A stretch of DNA of 64,000 nucleotides, taken from assembly GCA_026988115.1 (NCBI GenBank), contig JALSLV010000118.1, forward strand, positions 1 through 64,000. Reading direction: 5' to 3'. Below, in pieces: positions 52,533 to 61,291 of the stretch. The notes beneath the pieces were generated by a model that saw only the letters and a program-made list of their open reading frames with translations, had not been told where the DNA came from and made no database searches. The DNA is from Lysobacterales bacterium. GTDB lineage: Bacteria > Pseudomonadota > Gammaproteobacteria > Xanthomonadales > Marinicellaceae. Both the position numbers and the translations under genes were made by a program. The stretch's first letter is position 1. Every line of letters begins with the position of its first letter.

Positions 52533-53624
52533 ATGTTTACTGTATTAAACCGTTATATTATCAAGTCAATAAGCATGGGATTGATTTTGTCTGTTAGCAT
52601 GTTTTTGACATTGACCATTTTATTGGATTTTATTAAGCAAGTTAACTGGATTGGAACAGGCGATTTTACCGTTGGCAGTGCTGTTTTCTATATTATTTTG
52701 ACCATACCCAGTTTAATATTTGATTATTTCCCTGTTAGCGGTGTTGTGGGGTTGATGTTGGGTTTGGGAGCATTAGCTGCTAATTCCGAGTTAGTTGTCA
52801 TCCAGTCTTACGGCGTTAGTCGACTAAAATTAGCAGGTGTTGTTGTCTTAACTTTTATCGTTTGGTTAGTACCACTCATGTTAGTAGGGGAATACGTCGT
52901 ACCTCCAGCTAAACTCATGGCGGAGTCTTACCGCAGTACAAAAATGAGTAACGATGTTGGGCTTGGGCTTATTTCAGGTGTTTGGTTGCGCGATGGCAAT
53001 ATAATTTTTAATGCCACGCCGATTGGCAACTCTTATGATATAAAGAATGATAATATTGAAATGAACAACGTCACTGTGTATGAACTCGATGATAAACTGC
53101 AAGTCGTTAAAGTTTCTAAAGCACAAAAGGCACAACACAAAAACGGTAACTGGGAACTTTCAGGCTTAGAAGTAACAGACTTTACAGAATTTGGGGTCAA
53201 AACTCAGACTATAGACAAACAGGTGTGGCCATCGCGAATAAAACCAGAGATATTAAGTATTACCCATTCGCGTCCAAAGTATTTGAGTATCCGAGATATT
53301 TTAAAATACAAAAAATTTAAAAATAACAATGAACATGTGCCTGCAAAATACGACATTGCCCTGTGGTCTAAAATATCTTTTCCTTTGTTGGTGTTAGCCA
53401 TTGCTCTATCAGGATTGCCCTTTGTGTTTGGGTTATTGCGCTCTGGTGGTTTTGGGCAACGGCTGTTGATTGGAATCATGTTGGGAGTGATTTTATACCT
53501 AATGAATCGAATGTTTTTAAACGTGGGCGAGGTTTTTCATATTCACCCACTTGTTGTTTCCGTTTTGCCATCATTAACCATTCTTACTTTTGTTCTATTG
53601 CTGTTAAGGAGGCAAAAGAAATAA
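52533..53624 (+). CDS. lptG: LPS export ABC transporter permease LptG
   Basis: The second permease of LptB2FG, 363 residues. It shares the layout of LptF: N-terminal LNRYIIKSISMGLILSVSMF, three helices, a periplasmic domain (about 140-275), then three helices including IALSGLPFVFGLLRSGGFGQRLLIG, which is typical of LptG. Its job is LPS extraction driven by LptB, which is not in the window. It is co-transcribed with lptF. An RDD protein is convergent seven bases after the stop. Confidence 0.95.
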   Translation: MFTVLNRYIIKSISMGLILSVSMFLTLTILLDFIKQVNWIGTGDFTVGSAVFYIILTIPSLIFDYFPVSGVVGLMLGLGALAANSELVVIQSYGVSRLKLAGVVVLTFIVWLVPLMLVGEYVVPPAKLMAESYRSTKMSNDVGLGLISGVWLRDGNIIFNATPIGNSYDIKNDNIEMNNVTVYELDDKLQVVKVSKAQKAQHKNGNWELSGLEVTDFTEFGVKTQTIDKQVWPSRIKPEILSITHSRPKYLSIRDILKYKKFKNNNEHVPAKYDIALWSKISFPLLVLAIALSGLPFVFGLLRSGGFGQRLLIGIMLGVILYLMNRMFLNVGEVFHIHPLVVSVLPSLTILTFVLLLLRRQKK

Positions 53625-53630
53625 AACGTC

Positions 53631-54053
53631 TTATTTTCCAGGTTCATTATAAGAAGTGTGAGAGTCGCTCACTAAATCCATCCAAGATTTACCCTCTTTT
53701 GAGTAAAACTTCCAAAACAGCCCTAATCCTAAAAGAGCTGTGGATAAAATTCCAACAACAAATCGCATAATGGCTTGTTTCCAAGACAGGTGGTTTTGAG
53801 TTTGGTTATTTGGGTGTATGTGAATTTTCCATGCCTTCATGCCAATGGTTTGACCACCAACTTTCCAAAAATAAATATAATACAGTGCGATTTCACAGAA
53901 AACAAAGCCCTGAAACCACCAAGTATGGGCTTTTACAGCATCACCTGAGCGCAAAATTAAAGTTATTCCCGAGGTGACAATCAAAATTCCGACCACAGGA
54001 AATACATCATACACAAAAGCAGCTATGTGCTTAAATACGTTGGTTTTAGACAT
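53631..54053 (-). CDS. RDD family membrane protein
   Basis: A 140-residue inner-membrane protein of the RDD family. Three hydrophobic helices are seen (about 15-32, 48-62 and 87-108), with the family Asp and Arg in the helices (AAFVYDVFPVVG and LSWKQAIMRFVV) and the GGQTIGMKAWKI segment that links helices 2 and 3. The function of the family is largely unknown; some act in ion or stress transport. RDD genes sit beside lptG in pseudomonads, so the neighbourhood is conserved. It is convergent with lptG. Confidence 0.88.
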   Translation of the reverse strand: MSKTNVFKHIAAFVYDVFPVVGILIVTSGITLILRSGDAVKAHTWWFQGFVFCEIALYYIYFWKVGGQTIGMKAWKIHIHPNNQTQNHLSWKQAIMRFVVGILSTALLGLGLFWKFYSKEGKSWMDLVSDSHTSYNEPGK

Positions 54054-54191
54054 AAAATTTAAATATTAAAAGATTAGTATATTATAACTTTCTAATAAAT
54101 ATAAATCTTTAAATTCAAATATAAAAAAATAAAAATCATTGAATAAATACTTTTCTTTTTGTTTAAAGAAATGTATTCTAGACAGACTAAA

Positions 54192-54247
54192 AGTTGAGTG
54201 CAGCTGTAAAAGTGGTTATTTTTATAAAATATCCACTCAATACAACT
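54192..54247 (+). promoter_or_regulatory. Large imperfect hairpin in the leader of the TonB2-type operon
   Basis: AGTTG...GAGTG on the left pairs with CACTC...CAACT on the right, with an inner GTGG...CCAC stem and an A/T-rich loop. It lies 37 bases before the DUF3450 start. It could stabilise the mRNA or act as a control element. No Fur-box-like sequence was seen in the same gap (54054-54283). Confidence 0.4.
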
Positions 54248-54283
54248 GATTTTCCTTAATCAAAAAAAGAGTGAAAACACGGT

Positions 54284-55063
54284 ATGTTTAATCGTAAAAA
54301 TCAAAAGAGAACCGTTAACAAAATAACAGCAGTTATGTTATTGTTAACAATGGGATGCATCAATGCACAACCCCTAAATACAGCTGTTCAAGTGGCAGTA
54401 AACACGAATAAAGCTGCGGCACAAGCGCAGGTTAGAATAGATAAACTCAGTACGCAGACCGATAATTTGGTTGGACAGTACAGACAAGTCTTGAATGAAA
54501 TTGAAAGCTTAAGAGCTTACAATAAACAATTGGAAGCCGTTGTTAGTGATCAAAGAACTGCTGTTGAATCAATGAATAAGCAAATGACAACATTAGAGCA
54601 AACCAACCGAGGTATAGTTCCAATGATTATTGAAATGGTTGATGCTTTGGGTCAATTAGTTGAAGCAGATTTACCATTCAAAAAACAAAAAAGACTTGAA
54701 AGAGTCGCAAAACTTGAAGGTTTATTAGGGAAGTCTGATTTAACAACGGCTGAGTTGTACAGAAAAGTAACAGAAGCCTATGGGATTGAGCTTGATTACG
54801 GTTCAACAGCAGAATCTTATCAAGGTGAACTGCCAGATGGTAAAAAAGTAGACTTCTTAAGAGTGGGCAGAAATATTCTTGTTTACCAAACATTTAACCA
54901 AGAAGTTTCAGGTTGGTGGAATCCCAATACACAAAAATTTGAAGAAATGGATAGACGCTACAACGATGAAATTAAGGAAGCGATAAGAATTGCAAGTAAA
55001 AAAGCATCACCAAACCTCGTTGGCTTGCCTGTTTTAGGTGCACAACAAGCAGGAGGTCAATAA
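54284..55063 (+). CDS. DUF3450 family periplasmic coiled-coil protein of a TonB2-type system
   Basis: A 259-residue exported protein of the DUF3450 family. A signal sequence (VMLLLTMGCINAQ) is followed by a long coiled coil (about 45-115, with QVRIDKLSTQTDNLVGQYRQ-like heptads) and a C-terminal domain (VDFLRVGRNILVYQTFNQE near 185-203). Genes of this family occur first in TonB2 operons before TtpC, where they assist energy transfer from the TtpC/ExbB/ExbD motor. The coupling function itself is only inferred. It precedes the TtpC-like gene by one base. Confidence 0.85.
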   Translation: MFNRKNQKRTVNKITAVMLLLTMGCINAQPLNTAVQVAVNTNKAAAQAQVRIDKLSTQTDNLVGQYRQVLNEIESLRAYNKQLEAVVSDQRTAVESMNKQMTTLEQTNRGIVPMIIEMVDALGQLVEADLPFKKQKRLERVAKLEGLLGKSDLTTAELYRKVTEAYGIELDYGSTAESYQGELPDGKKVDFLRVGRNILVYQTFNQEVSGWWNPNTQKFEEMDRRYNDEIKEAIRIASKKASPNLVGLPVLGAQQAGGQ

Positions 55064-55064
55064 C

Positions 55065-56414
55065 ATGAAGAACTTTAAAATGAAAAAAATACTATCATTA
55101 GCACTGGTTGCCTTATTTGTAACCAACCAAGCCTCAGCGATGACTTTAAATGAATTGGTAGAGGTTGTTAGAAAGTCTGCAACCCAAAGCTCGGCAGAAA
55201 ACAGAAAGCGTGTTAATGAATTTAAAAATCAGAGAAATCAACAACAGGCACTGCTAACAAAAGCAAAAGCAACATTAAAAGCATTGGAAGCAAAAACCGA
55301 TGCGTTAAAGTCTGAATTTGATGCCAATGAAGAAACATTGGCGAGTTTGGAAACTGTTTTGCATGAAAGATCTGGTAACCTAGGAGAAATGCACGGTACC
55401 GTTAAAATTTTAGCAGGAGATTTACGTAGCCGCTTAGAGAATTCATTTACCAGTGCTCAATTTAGTGGGCGTTCTGAGTTTTTGAAAAATTTAGCAGCCA
55501 ACAAGGAACTTCCAAATATTGAAGACCTGAAAAAACTGTGGTTAGAGTTCACAAAAGAAATTGCAGAGCAGGCAAAAATAGTGAAATTTACTGCACCAGT
55601 TTTGAATGGTAATGGAGAAATCGAAGAAAATGTCAACGTCGTTCGTTTAGGTGTTTTTAATGCTTTTGACATGAAAGGTAATTTTTTAACTTGGAATGAA
55701 GAAGGTGCGGTTTTGTATAGAAACAATAAGCAGCCTACTGGAAAGTATAAAGACATGGCAGTCAAATTTGTTAATGCAGCACCTGGTGCTGTGGTTCATG
55801 CCCCTATTGATTATTCAAAAGGTCAAATTCTTGAGTTAGTAACGGCTTCTCCAAGTTTAAAAGAGAAAGTTAAGCAAGGTGGCTTGGTTGGTTATGTTAT
55901 TATTGGATTAGGAATAATTGGTTTGTTGCTCGCCTTAATTAAATTCTTAAGCTTGTTAGCATCGGGATCAAAAATTAAGAGCCAATTAAAGAATAAAACG
56001 CCAAAATCCAACAATGCACTGGGTCGTATTATGTCAGTTTACACTGAAAATCCAGATGCAGATATTGAGACAATGGAATTGAAAATGGATGAAGCAATTC
56101 TTCGCGAAACAGCTCCGCTTGAAAGTGGCTTGTCATTCATCAAAGTGATGTACGTTATTGCGCCCCTAATGGGTCTTCTTGGAACGGTTGTTGGTATGAT
56201 CGCGACATTCCAAATGATTACGCTGTTTGGTACGGGCGATCCAAAATCAATGGCTGGTGGTATTTCACAAGCCTTGGTGACAACGGTACTTGGTTTGGTT
56301 GTTGCTATTCCTTTAACCATTCTTCACTCAGTTTTACAGTCAATGGCACGAAAGCAAACGCAAATACTAGAAGAGCAAAGTGCTGGTATCATTGCACGTA
56401 TAGCGGAGAAATAA
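55065..56414 (+). CDS. TtpC-like MotA/TolQ/ExbB proton-channel protein
   Basis: A 449-residue inner-membrane protein: signal peptide (about 1-25, LFVTNQASA), a periplasmic coiled coil (about 45-120), a mixed domain (to about 280), and a C-terminal ExbB-like unit with three helices (GLVGYVIIGLGIIGLLLALIK and later VIAPLMGLLGTVVGMIATFQ and TTVLGLVVAIPLTIL). This extended ExbB plan is TtpC, required by Vibrio TonB2 systems. The ATG at 55065 is chosen because AGGAGGT lies seven bases upstream, inside the end of the DUF3450 gene; the frame opens earlier at 55038. exbB follows after one base. Confidence 0.87.
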   Translation: MKNFKMKKILSLALVALFVTNQASAMTLNELVEVVRKSATQSSAENRKRVNEFKNQRNQQQALLTKAKATLKALEAKTDALKSEFDANEETLASLETVLHERSGNLGEMHGTVKILAGDLRSRLENSFTSAQFSGRSEFLKNLAANKELPNIEDLKKLWLEFTKEIAEQAKIVKFTAPVLNGNGEIEENVNVVRLGVFNAFDMKGNFLTWNEEGAVLYRNNKQPTGKYKDMAVKFVNAAPGAVVHAPIDYSKGQILELVTASPSLKEKVKQGGLVGYVIIGLGIIGLLLALIKFLSLLASGSKIKSQLKNKTPKSNNALGRIMSVYTENPDADIETMELKMDEAILRETAPLESGLSFIKVMYVIAPLMGLLGTVVGMIATFQMITLFGTGDPKSMAGGISQALVTTVLGLVVAIPLTILHSVLQSMARKQTQILEEQSAGIIARIAEK

Positions 56415-56415
56415 G

Positions 56416-56943
56416 ATGTTATTCCAGCTAAAAGAATACTGGTTTAAAATTCTTAGTTTTATTGATATGGGTGGTCCAGTTCTCTGGGCCATCATGGCTG
56501 TTTTGTTTTTTATGTGGCTTATGGTCATTGAGCGCTTATGGTATTATTTGGTGACTTTCCCAAAGAAAAGAAGTGCCATACTTTCACTTTGGGATAACCG
56601 AGTTGATACCACGAGTTGGTACGCTAAAAGAATAAGAGAACAGTATATATCAGAGGCAAATATAGACTTAAAAGCAGGCTTGGGTTTTCTCGATTCGTTA
56701 GTTGCTATTAGCCCGTTATTGGGGTTATTTGGTACGGTATACGGAATGTTGGGTGTGTTTGAAATCATGGCAACCGAAGGAACTTCAAATGCTCGAGCAA
56801 TGGCAGGAGGTGTTGCAAAAGCAACAGTGCCAACCATGGCGGGTATGATTGCAGCCTTATCAGGAATCTTTTTTACAACCTATTTTAAACAAAAAGCACA
56901 GGTTGAAACTCAGAAACTTGAAGATTCCATGGTTCAACACTAG
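56416..56943 (+). CDS. exbB: ExbB family proton channel (TonB2-type)
   Basis: A 175-residue ExbB/TolQ-family protein, the second ExbB-like subunit of this cluster. Three membrane helices are visible (about 18-38, and the pair SLVAISPLLGLFGTVYGMLGVFEIM near 96-120 and VPTMAGMIAALSGIFFTTYF near 140-159). The GTVxG and the Thr-Pro loop of the proton path are preserved. It is shorter than E. coli ExbB (244) but normal for the ExbB2 group. GGAGAAATAAG precedes the ATG. exbD follows after 77 bases. Confidence 0.9.
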   Translation: MLFQLKEYWFKILSFIDMGGPVLWAIMAVLFFMWLMVIERLWYYLVTFPKKRSAILSLWDNRVDTTSWYAKRIREQYISEANIDLKAGLGFLDSLVAISPLLGLFGTVYGMLGVFEIMATEGTSNARAMAGGVAKATVPTMAGMIAALSGIFFTTYFKQKAQVETQKLEDSMVQH

Positions 56944-57020
56944 TAAAAGCTGAACCTTATAAGAGTGAAAACAAATTATTATCACTTACAACAAACAAAA
57001 AATTATATAGAGGTCTAGAA

Positions 57021-57422
57021 ATGAGACGTAGACATTTTCAAGAAGATGAAGCAGAGATAAATATTACACCAATGTTGGATGTTGTGTTCATTATGTTAAT
57101 ATTTTTTATCGTAACAACTTCATTTGTTAAAGAGACAGGTGTGACCATTAGTCGTCCATCAGCATCATCTGCCAAGCAGGTGAAAAAAGGTAATATCTTG
57201 GTGGCGATTAAAGACACAGGCAAGATTTGGATTAATAAGCGTGAGATTGATATTCGAGCGGTGCGTGCGGTTGTTGAAAAAATGCATGCAGAAAATCCAG
57301 AAGGATCGGCTGTGATTATTGCTGATAGAGGTTCACGAACAGGTGATTTAGTGACAGTAATGGATCAAATCAAAGCCGCAAAGGTTGAGAAAATTTCAAT
57401 TGCAGCAACAAAAGCTGAATAA
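57021..57422 (+). CDS. exbD: ExbD family proton channel (TonB2-type)
   Basis: A 133-residue ExbD/TolR protein with one N-terminal membrane helix and a periplasmic domain. The proton-path Asp is in NITPMLDVVFIMLIFFIVT near residue 25 (the MLDV motif). The periplasmic part includes VEKMHAENPEGSAVIIADR, typical of ExbD. A clear AGAGGT ribosome-binding site precedes the ATG. It lies between exbB and tonB with no rearrangement. Confidence 0.92.
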   Translation: MRRRHFQEDEAEINITPMLDVVFIMLIFFIVTTSFVKETGVTISRPSASSAKQVKKGNILVAIKDTGKIWINKREIDIRAVRAVVEKMHAENPEGSAVIIADRGSRTGDLVTVMDQIKAAKVEKISIAATKAE

Positions 57423-57434
57423 TGAGGAGTTCTT

Positions 57435-58073
57435 ATGAGTAGTATAACAAGAGGTGGTATATCGGTTATACCAGCTGCAATCATTACCTTCTTTTTATTT
57501 ATAGGTATGTATTGGTTGGTAAATTTGTCAAACCATGAGAAGCCCAATGACGATGATAATATTTCCATTGACTTTTCTCCGGTTAAAATAGACGAAGACA
57601 TTAATCAAAAACAGAGGCGTATTCCAAAAAAGCCACCACCACCTAAAGAGCCGCCACCACCTCCCAAGATGAATATTCAACAGAATCAAACGGTTGCGAA
57701 CAACATGCCTACGCCTAATGTTCCCGCATTAGATTTGGGAGTGGGCGGAGGAGGACCATTTATTGGTGCCATGGGCGCAGGTGTTGATATGGGTAAAGAT
57801 GGCGGTATTATTCCTATTGTAACTATAGCACCTAACTACCCAAGAAAAGCAGCAGTTGCAAAAATTGAAGGCTGGGTCGAAATGGAATTTACTATTACTG
57901 AAGTAGGAACAGTTGTAAGCCCTAAAGTTATAGCTTCAAAACCCAAAAGAATTTTCGATAGAGAAGCACTAAGGGCGATATTGAAATATAAATTTAAACC
58001 TAAAGTAGTTGATGGCGTGGCGATGACACAGGTTGCGACTCAACGAATTGACTTTAAATTAGCTAAGGATTAA
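57435..58073 (+). CDS. tonB: TonB family energy-transducing protein (TonB2-type)
   Basis: A 212-residue TonB: N-terminal anchor helix (VIPAAIITFFLFIGMYWLVN), a proline-rich spanning region (RRIPKKPPPPKEPPPPPK near 58-75), a glycine-rich linker, and the C-terminal domain that binds receptor TonB boxes (IAPNYPRKAAVAKIEGWVEMEFTI near 135-158, with the YP motif and a C-terminal RIDFKLAKD). The proline stretch is short, as in TonB2. Likely partners include the receptor at 14377. Upstream exbD is 12 bases away. Confidence 0.92.
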   Translation: MSSITRGGISVIPAAIITFFLFIGMYWLVNLSNHEKPNDDDNISIDFSPVKIDEDINQKQRRIPKKPPPPKEPPPPPKMNIQQNQTVANNMPTPNVPALDLGVGGGGPFIGAMGAGVDMGKDGGIIPIVTIAPNYPRKAAVAKIEGWVEMEFTITEVGTVVSPKVIASKPKRIFDREALRAILKYKFKPKVVDGVAMTQVATQRIDFKLAKD

Positions 58074-58077
58074 TATA

Positions 58078-59388
58078 ATGAAAAAGTATTTAAACTATAC
58101 ACTATTGTTTTTTGGTTTCCTAAGTTTTACTTTGGTTTTTGCTGGAGAGGTCAAAACAGGAAATCCTGAGCGTAAAAGATCGAGCAATGAAGCGATGACA
58201 GAATCAGTCTATAAAAAGTTTGTTAAATTGCAAGAAATGATTGCTGATGAGCGTTATACGGAAGCAAGAGCTGGATTAAACGCGTTAAGTGAAAAGAGAC
58301 TTAATAGTTTTGAGAAAGCCAATATTAACCAATATCTTGGTTGGATAGATTCTGCGCAGGGTAAGTATATTGCTGCAGCAAATAAATTTAAAATCGCCAT
58401 TGATTCTGATTCGTTACCAAATCAGGCGCATTTTGCAATGATGTTGCAAATGGCACAAATATTAATAGGTGGAGGTAAGTATGAACTTGGTCTAAAAGCT
58501 TTACATGATTACTACAAGGTGACGGATACAATTAAAGATTCGACATTTGTCCTTGAAGCGAATGCATATGCTCAGTTGGAACAATTTAGCAAAGCGATTC
58601 CAATTCTTAAAAAAGGGATTTCGTTGTCTGAAAAACCAAAAGAGAACTGGTATTATTTGCTTTATTCATTATATATGCAAACATCACAATTTCAGCAAGC
58701 TGCAAAAACATTAGAAAAACTTATTCAGATAAATCCAAACAAGGAAGACTATTGGAAAAGGTTGTCAGGGGTTTACTTCAACCTGAAAAAAGATGATAAA
58801 GCATTGGCAACTTTGGTTGTGGCAGATAAAAATGGCATGATACAAGATGAAAAAGAGAGATTGCGTCTTTTTAGGATGTATGCTTTTTTGGGAGTGCCAT
58901 ACAAAGCAGGCAAAGTATTAGAAAAAGGATTAAAAGACGGTGTTATCAAGCCAGAATATAAACACTGGAAATCTCTTGGAGAGATTTGGTATACGGCTGC
59001 TGAAATGGATAAGGCGTTAGCTGCTTTTGATGAAGCCAGTAAAACCGCGCAAGATGGTCAAATTGACTTTAGGAGAGCTTATATTTATTTTGATAGAGAA
59101 GATTGGCCAAATGTAATAAATGCATTGAACTCTGCTTTAGAAAAAGGTGGATTAAAAGAGAAAAAAATTGGTCAAGCATGGTTACTATTGGGAATGGCCA
59201 ATAGTGAGTTGGGGAAAATGTCCAAGGCCGTTGATGCCTTAAAAAAAGCAGCCAAGTATAAAAGTTCTCGAAATAACGCAGTGCAATGGTTGGAGCATAT
59301 CGCCAGTCAACAAAGACGAGCTAGGGCAGAAGCGGAACAACGCAAAATGTTAGAAGAAAAAGCTTCTGATAGGGTTGATGAAACTTAA
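58078..59388 (+). CDS. TPR-repeat periplasmic protein of the TonB2-type operon
   Basis: A 436-residue exported protein with a signal peptide (GFLSFTLVFAG) and at least eight TPR-like helix pairs (for example KFVKLQEMIADERYTEARAG, LLYSLYMQTSQFQQAAKTLE and LLLGMANSELGKMSKAVDALK). A basic, Arg/Glu-rich C-terminus follows. TPR genes at this position are known from other TonB2 operons; the role is thought to be in complex assembly or stability. Four bases separate it from tonB, and xerD starts 12 bases downstream. Confidence 0.85.
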   Translation: MKKYLNYTLLFFGFLSFTLVFAGEVKTGNPERKRSSNEAMTESVYKKFVKLQEMIADERYTEARAGLNALSEKRLNSFEKANINQYLGWIDSAQGKYIAAANKFKIAIDSDSLPNQAHFAMMLQMAQILIGGGKYELGLKALHDYYKVTDTIKDSTFVLEANAYAQLEQFSKAIPILKKGISLSEKPKENWYYLLYSLYMQTSQFQQAAKTLEKLIQINPNKEDYWKRLSGVYFNLKKDDKALATLVVADKNGMIQDEKERLRLFRMYAFLGVPYKAGKVLEKGLKDGVIKPEYKHWKSLGEIWYTAAEMDKALAAFDEASKTAQDGQIDFRRAYIYFDREDWPNVINALNSALEKGGLKEKKIGQAWLLLGMANSELGKMSKAVDALKKAAKYKSSRNNAVQWLEHIASQQRRARAEAEQRKMLEEKASDRVDET

Positions 59389-59400
59389 TCAGCAATCAGT

Positions 59401-60306
59401 GTGACTGAAAAAATAAAAAGCAGTAATGAGGCTATCATTGCTGCTTTTTTTAATTTCCTAAAACTTGAAAAAGGCTTGTCATCCAATACCATTGCAAGTT
59501 ATTCCTCAGATATTAACCAGTTTTTAAATTTCATCAAAAATTCTGTTATTATTACGCAGGTTAGATCTCATTTAGTTAACAATTATTTAGGCACTTTAAA
59601 TAAGCAAAAACTAAGTCCAAAAAGTGTCTCTCGTAAAATTTCATCACTTAAACAACTGTATTCTTATTTATTAAAAATAAAATTAATTCAGGAAAACCCC
59701 TTTAGTGCTATTGTCATGCCAAAGACAGGCAGTTCGGTTCCAAAACCCTTATCTGAAATTCAGATTAATAAATTATTAAATGCACCAGATTTAACAACGG
59801 CAATTGGCTTTAGAGATAAAACAATGATTGAGTTGATGTATTCTTGTGGATTACGTGTGTCAGAATTGATTAATGTAAAGTTAATGGAAGTCAATCTGAA
59901 CCAAGGGACTATACTCATAACAGGTAAAGGGCAGAAACAACGTTTAATTCCGATGGGTGAATACGCCACTGACTATTTATCTACCTATTTAATTCAATTT
60001 AGGAAACTATTGTTAAAGACAAAGACGTCGAATTATGTATTTTTAAGTAATCGTAGTAAAAACATGACACGCCAAACCTTTTGGCACAGCATTAAAAAAT
60101 ACGCTCAAATGGCTGAAATATATCCTTTACCATCGCCTCACATGTTACGTCACTCTTTTGCGACACATTTGCTTAATCACGGAGCAGACTTGAGGGTGGT
60201 ACAGATGTTGTTAGGGCATTCAAATGTATCAACAACTCAGATATATACCTTGGTTGCAAAAGAAAAATTGAAAGAAATTCATCAAAAACACCACCCAAGA
60301 GGGTAA
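59401..60306 (+). CDS. xerD: Site-specific tyrosine recombinase XerD
   Basis: XerD, with XerC, resolves chromosome dimers at dif. The 301 residues have the N-terminal SAM-like core-binding domain (about 10-95) and the catalytic domain with Arg in YSCGLRVSEL, HxxR in SPHMLRHSFATHLL, a second His in LLGHSNVSTTQIYT and the nucleophilic Tyr in IYTLV. The start is GTG at 59401, in the tail of the TPR gene region. It is nearly fused to the TonB2 operon, a rare neighbour, but dsbC follows, the usual partner in gammaproteobacteria. XerC would be a close alternative; the xerD-dsbC neighbourhood favours XerD. Confidence 0.93.
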   Translation: MTEKIKSSNEAIIAAFFNFLKLEKGLSSNTIASYSSDINQFLNFIKNSVIITQVRSHLVNNYLGTLNKQKLSPKSVSRKISSLKQLYSYLLKIKLIQENPFSAIVMPKTGSSVPKPLSEIQINKLLNAPDLTTAIGFRDKTMIELMYSCGLRVSELINVKLMEVNLNQGTILITGKGQKQRLIPMGEYATDYLSTYLIQFRKLLLKTKTSNYVFLSNRSKNMTRQTFWHSIKKYAQMAEIYPLPSPHMLRHSFATHLLNHGADLRVVQMLLGHSNVSTTQIYTLVAKEKLKEIHQKHHPRG

Positions 60307-60407
60307 GTTGGCAGGTTTTTACTGGTAATTATTTGCTTATAAATATAATTGGAACTAAAATTCATTGCTTCTTGTCAAAGTAAAATATTAAATTTGGAAT
60401 CTAAAGT

Positions 60408-61136
60408 ATGTATAAAACAATTACAACAACAGCATTGCTGTTAGCAGTGACAGCCATTAGTGCTAAGGAGCCTTCTAAAGCGATTAAAGATGGCATTAAA
60501 AACTTAGCACCAACAGCATCCGTTTCATCCATGGAAAAAACCCCGATAAAAGGAATTAAGGAGATTGTTATTAATTCAGGTCGAGGAGGAGAGGTCTATT
60601 ATATATCCGAAGATGGAAAATACTTGTTAAATGGAAATATGATTGATACAACCAGTCGCGAAGATTTAACTGAAAATAAAAAGTCAGGTATTCGAAAAGA
60701 GTTAGTAGCTCAGTTTGGGAAAGATCAACGCATTGATTTTTTCCCAAAAGACATGAAACACCACATAATGGTATTTACGGATATTGATTGTGGTTATTGC
60801 CGTAAATTACACAACCAAATTGATGAATACAATAAATTAGGTATTGGAATCTCATATCTTTTTTACCCAAGAGCAGGCTTGAAGTCTCCTGCTTACGATA
60901 AAGCGGTATCGGTTTGGTGTTCAGAAGACAGGCAAGAAGCCATGACTAATGCAAAATCAGGCATAGCTCTGGAAAATAAAACCTGTGATAATCCTGTTGA
61001 AGCACAATACAAGGCAGGTCAATCAGCAGGAGTAACAGGAACCCCTGCTATTGTTTTAGAAAATGGTAAATTAATGCCAGGGTATTTACCACCTGAGAAG
61101 CTGTTGCAAAGGTTGAACATTATGATGGCAAAGTAA
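60408..61136 (+). CDS. dsbC: Thiol:disulfide interchange protein DsbC
   Basis: A periplasmic disulfide isomerase. The 242 residues include a signal peptide (to about 18-19, AVTAISA), the N-terminal dimerisation domain (about 20-80) and the thioredoxin-like domain with active-site CGYC at 128-131 and cis-proline GTPA near 215. A second cysteine pair in WCSEDRQEAM and NKTCDNP is also typical of DsbC. It lies 102 bases after xerD. A clear terminator follows, so purL is a new unit. Confidence 0.95.
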   Translation: MYKTITTTALLLAVTAISAKEPSKAIKDGIKNLAPTASVSSMEKTPIKGIKEIVINSGRGGEVYYISEDGKYLLNGNMIDTTSREDLTENKKSGIRKELVAQFGKDQRIDFFPKDMKHHIMVFTDIDCGYCRKLHNQIDEYNKLGIGISYLFYPRAGLKSPAYDKAVSVWCSEDRQEAMTNAKSGIALENKTCDNPVEAQYKAGQSAGVTGTPAIVLENGKLMPGYLPPEKLLQRLNIMMAK

Positions 61137-61180
61137 AAAGTAAAAACCGAATCAAGAATTATCTAACAGGGTTAATATAT

Positions 61181-61206
61181 AAAACCGGCATCTGCCGGTT
61201 TTTTTA
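61181..61206 (+). terminator. Rho-independent terminator after dsbC
   Basis: AAAACCGGCA (61181-61190) and TGCCGGTTTT (61193-61202) form a perfect ten-base stem with a very tight loop, and a run of T residues follows. It begins 45 bases after the dsbC stop. Confidence 0.9.
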
Positions 61207-61291
61207 GTTTAAACAAAGGTTAATAGTAATACACATTGATTGGATTAATGGTATTATTCACATCTGAACTAGTTAGCGTCCCTTAAATAAA

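Noticed and set aside
54054-54283. Fur box before the TonB2-type operon
   Set aside because: No stretch resembles GATAATGATAATCATTATC closely enough; the gap is only generally A/T-rich.
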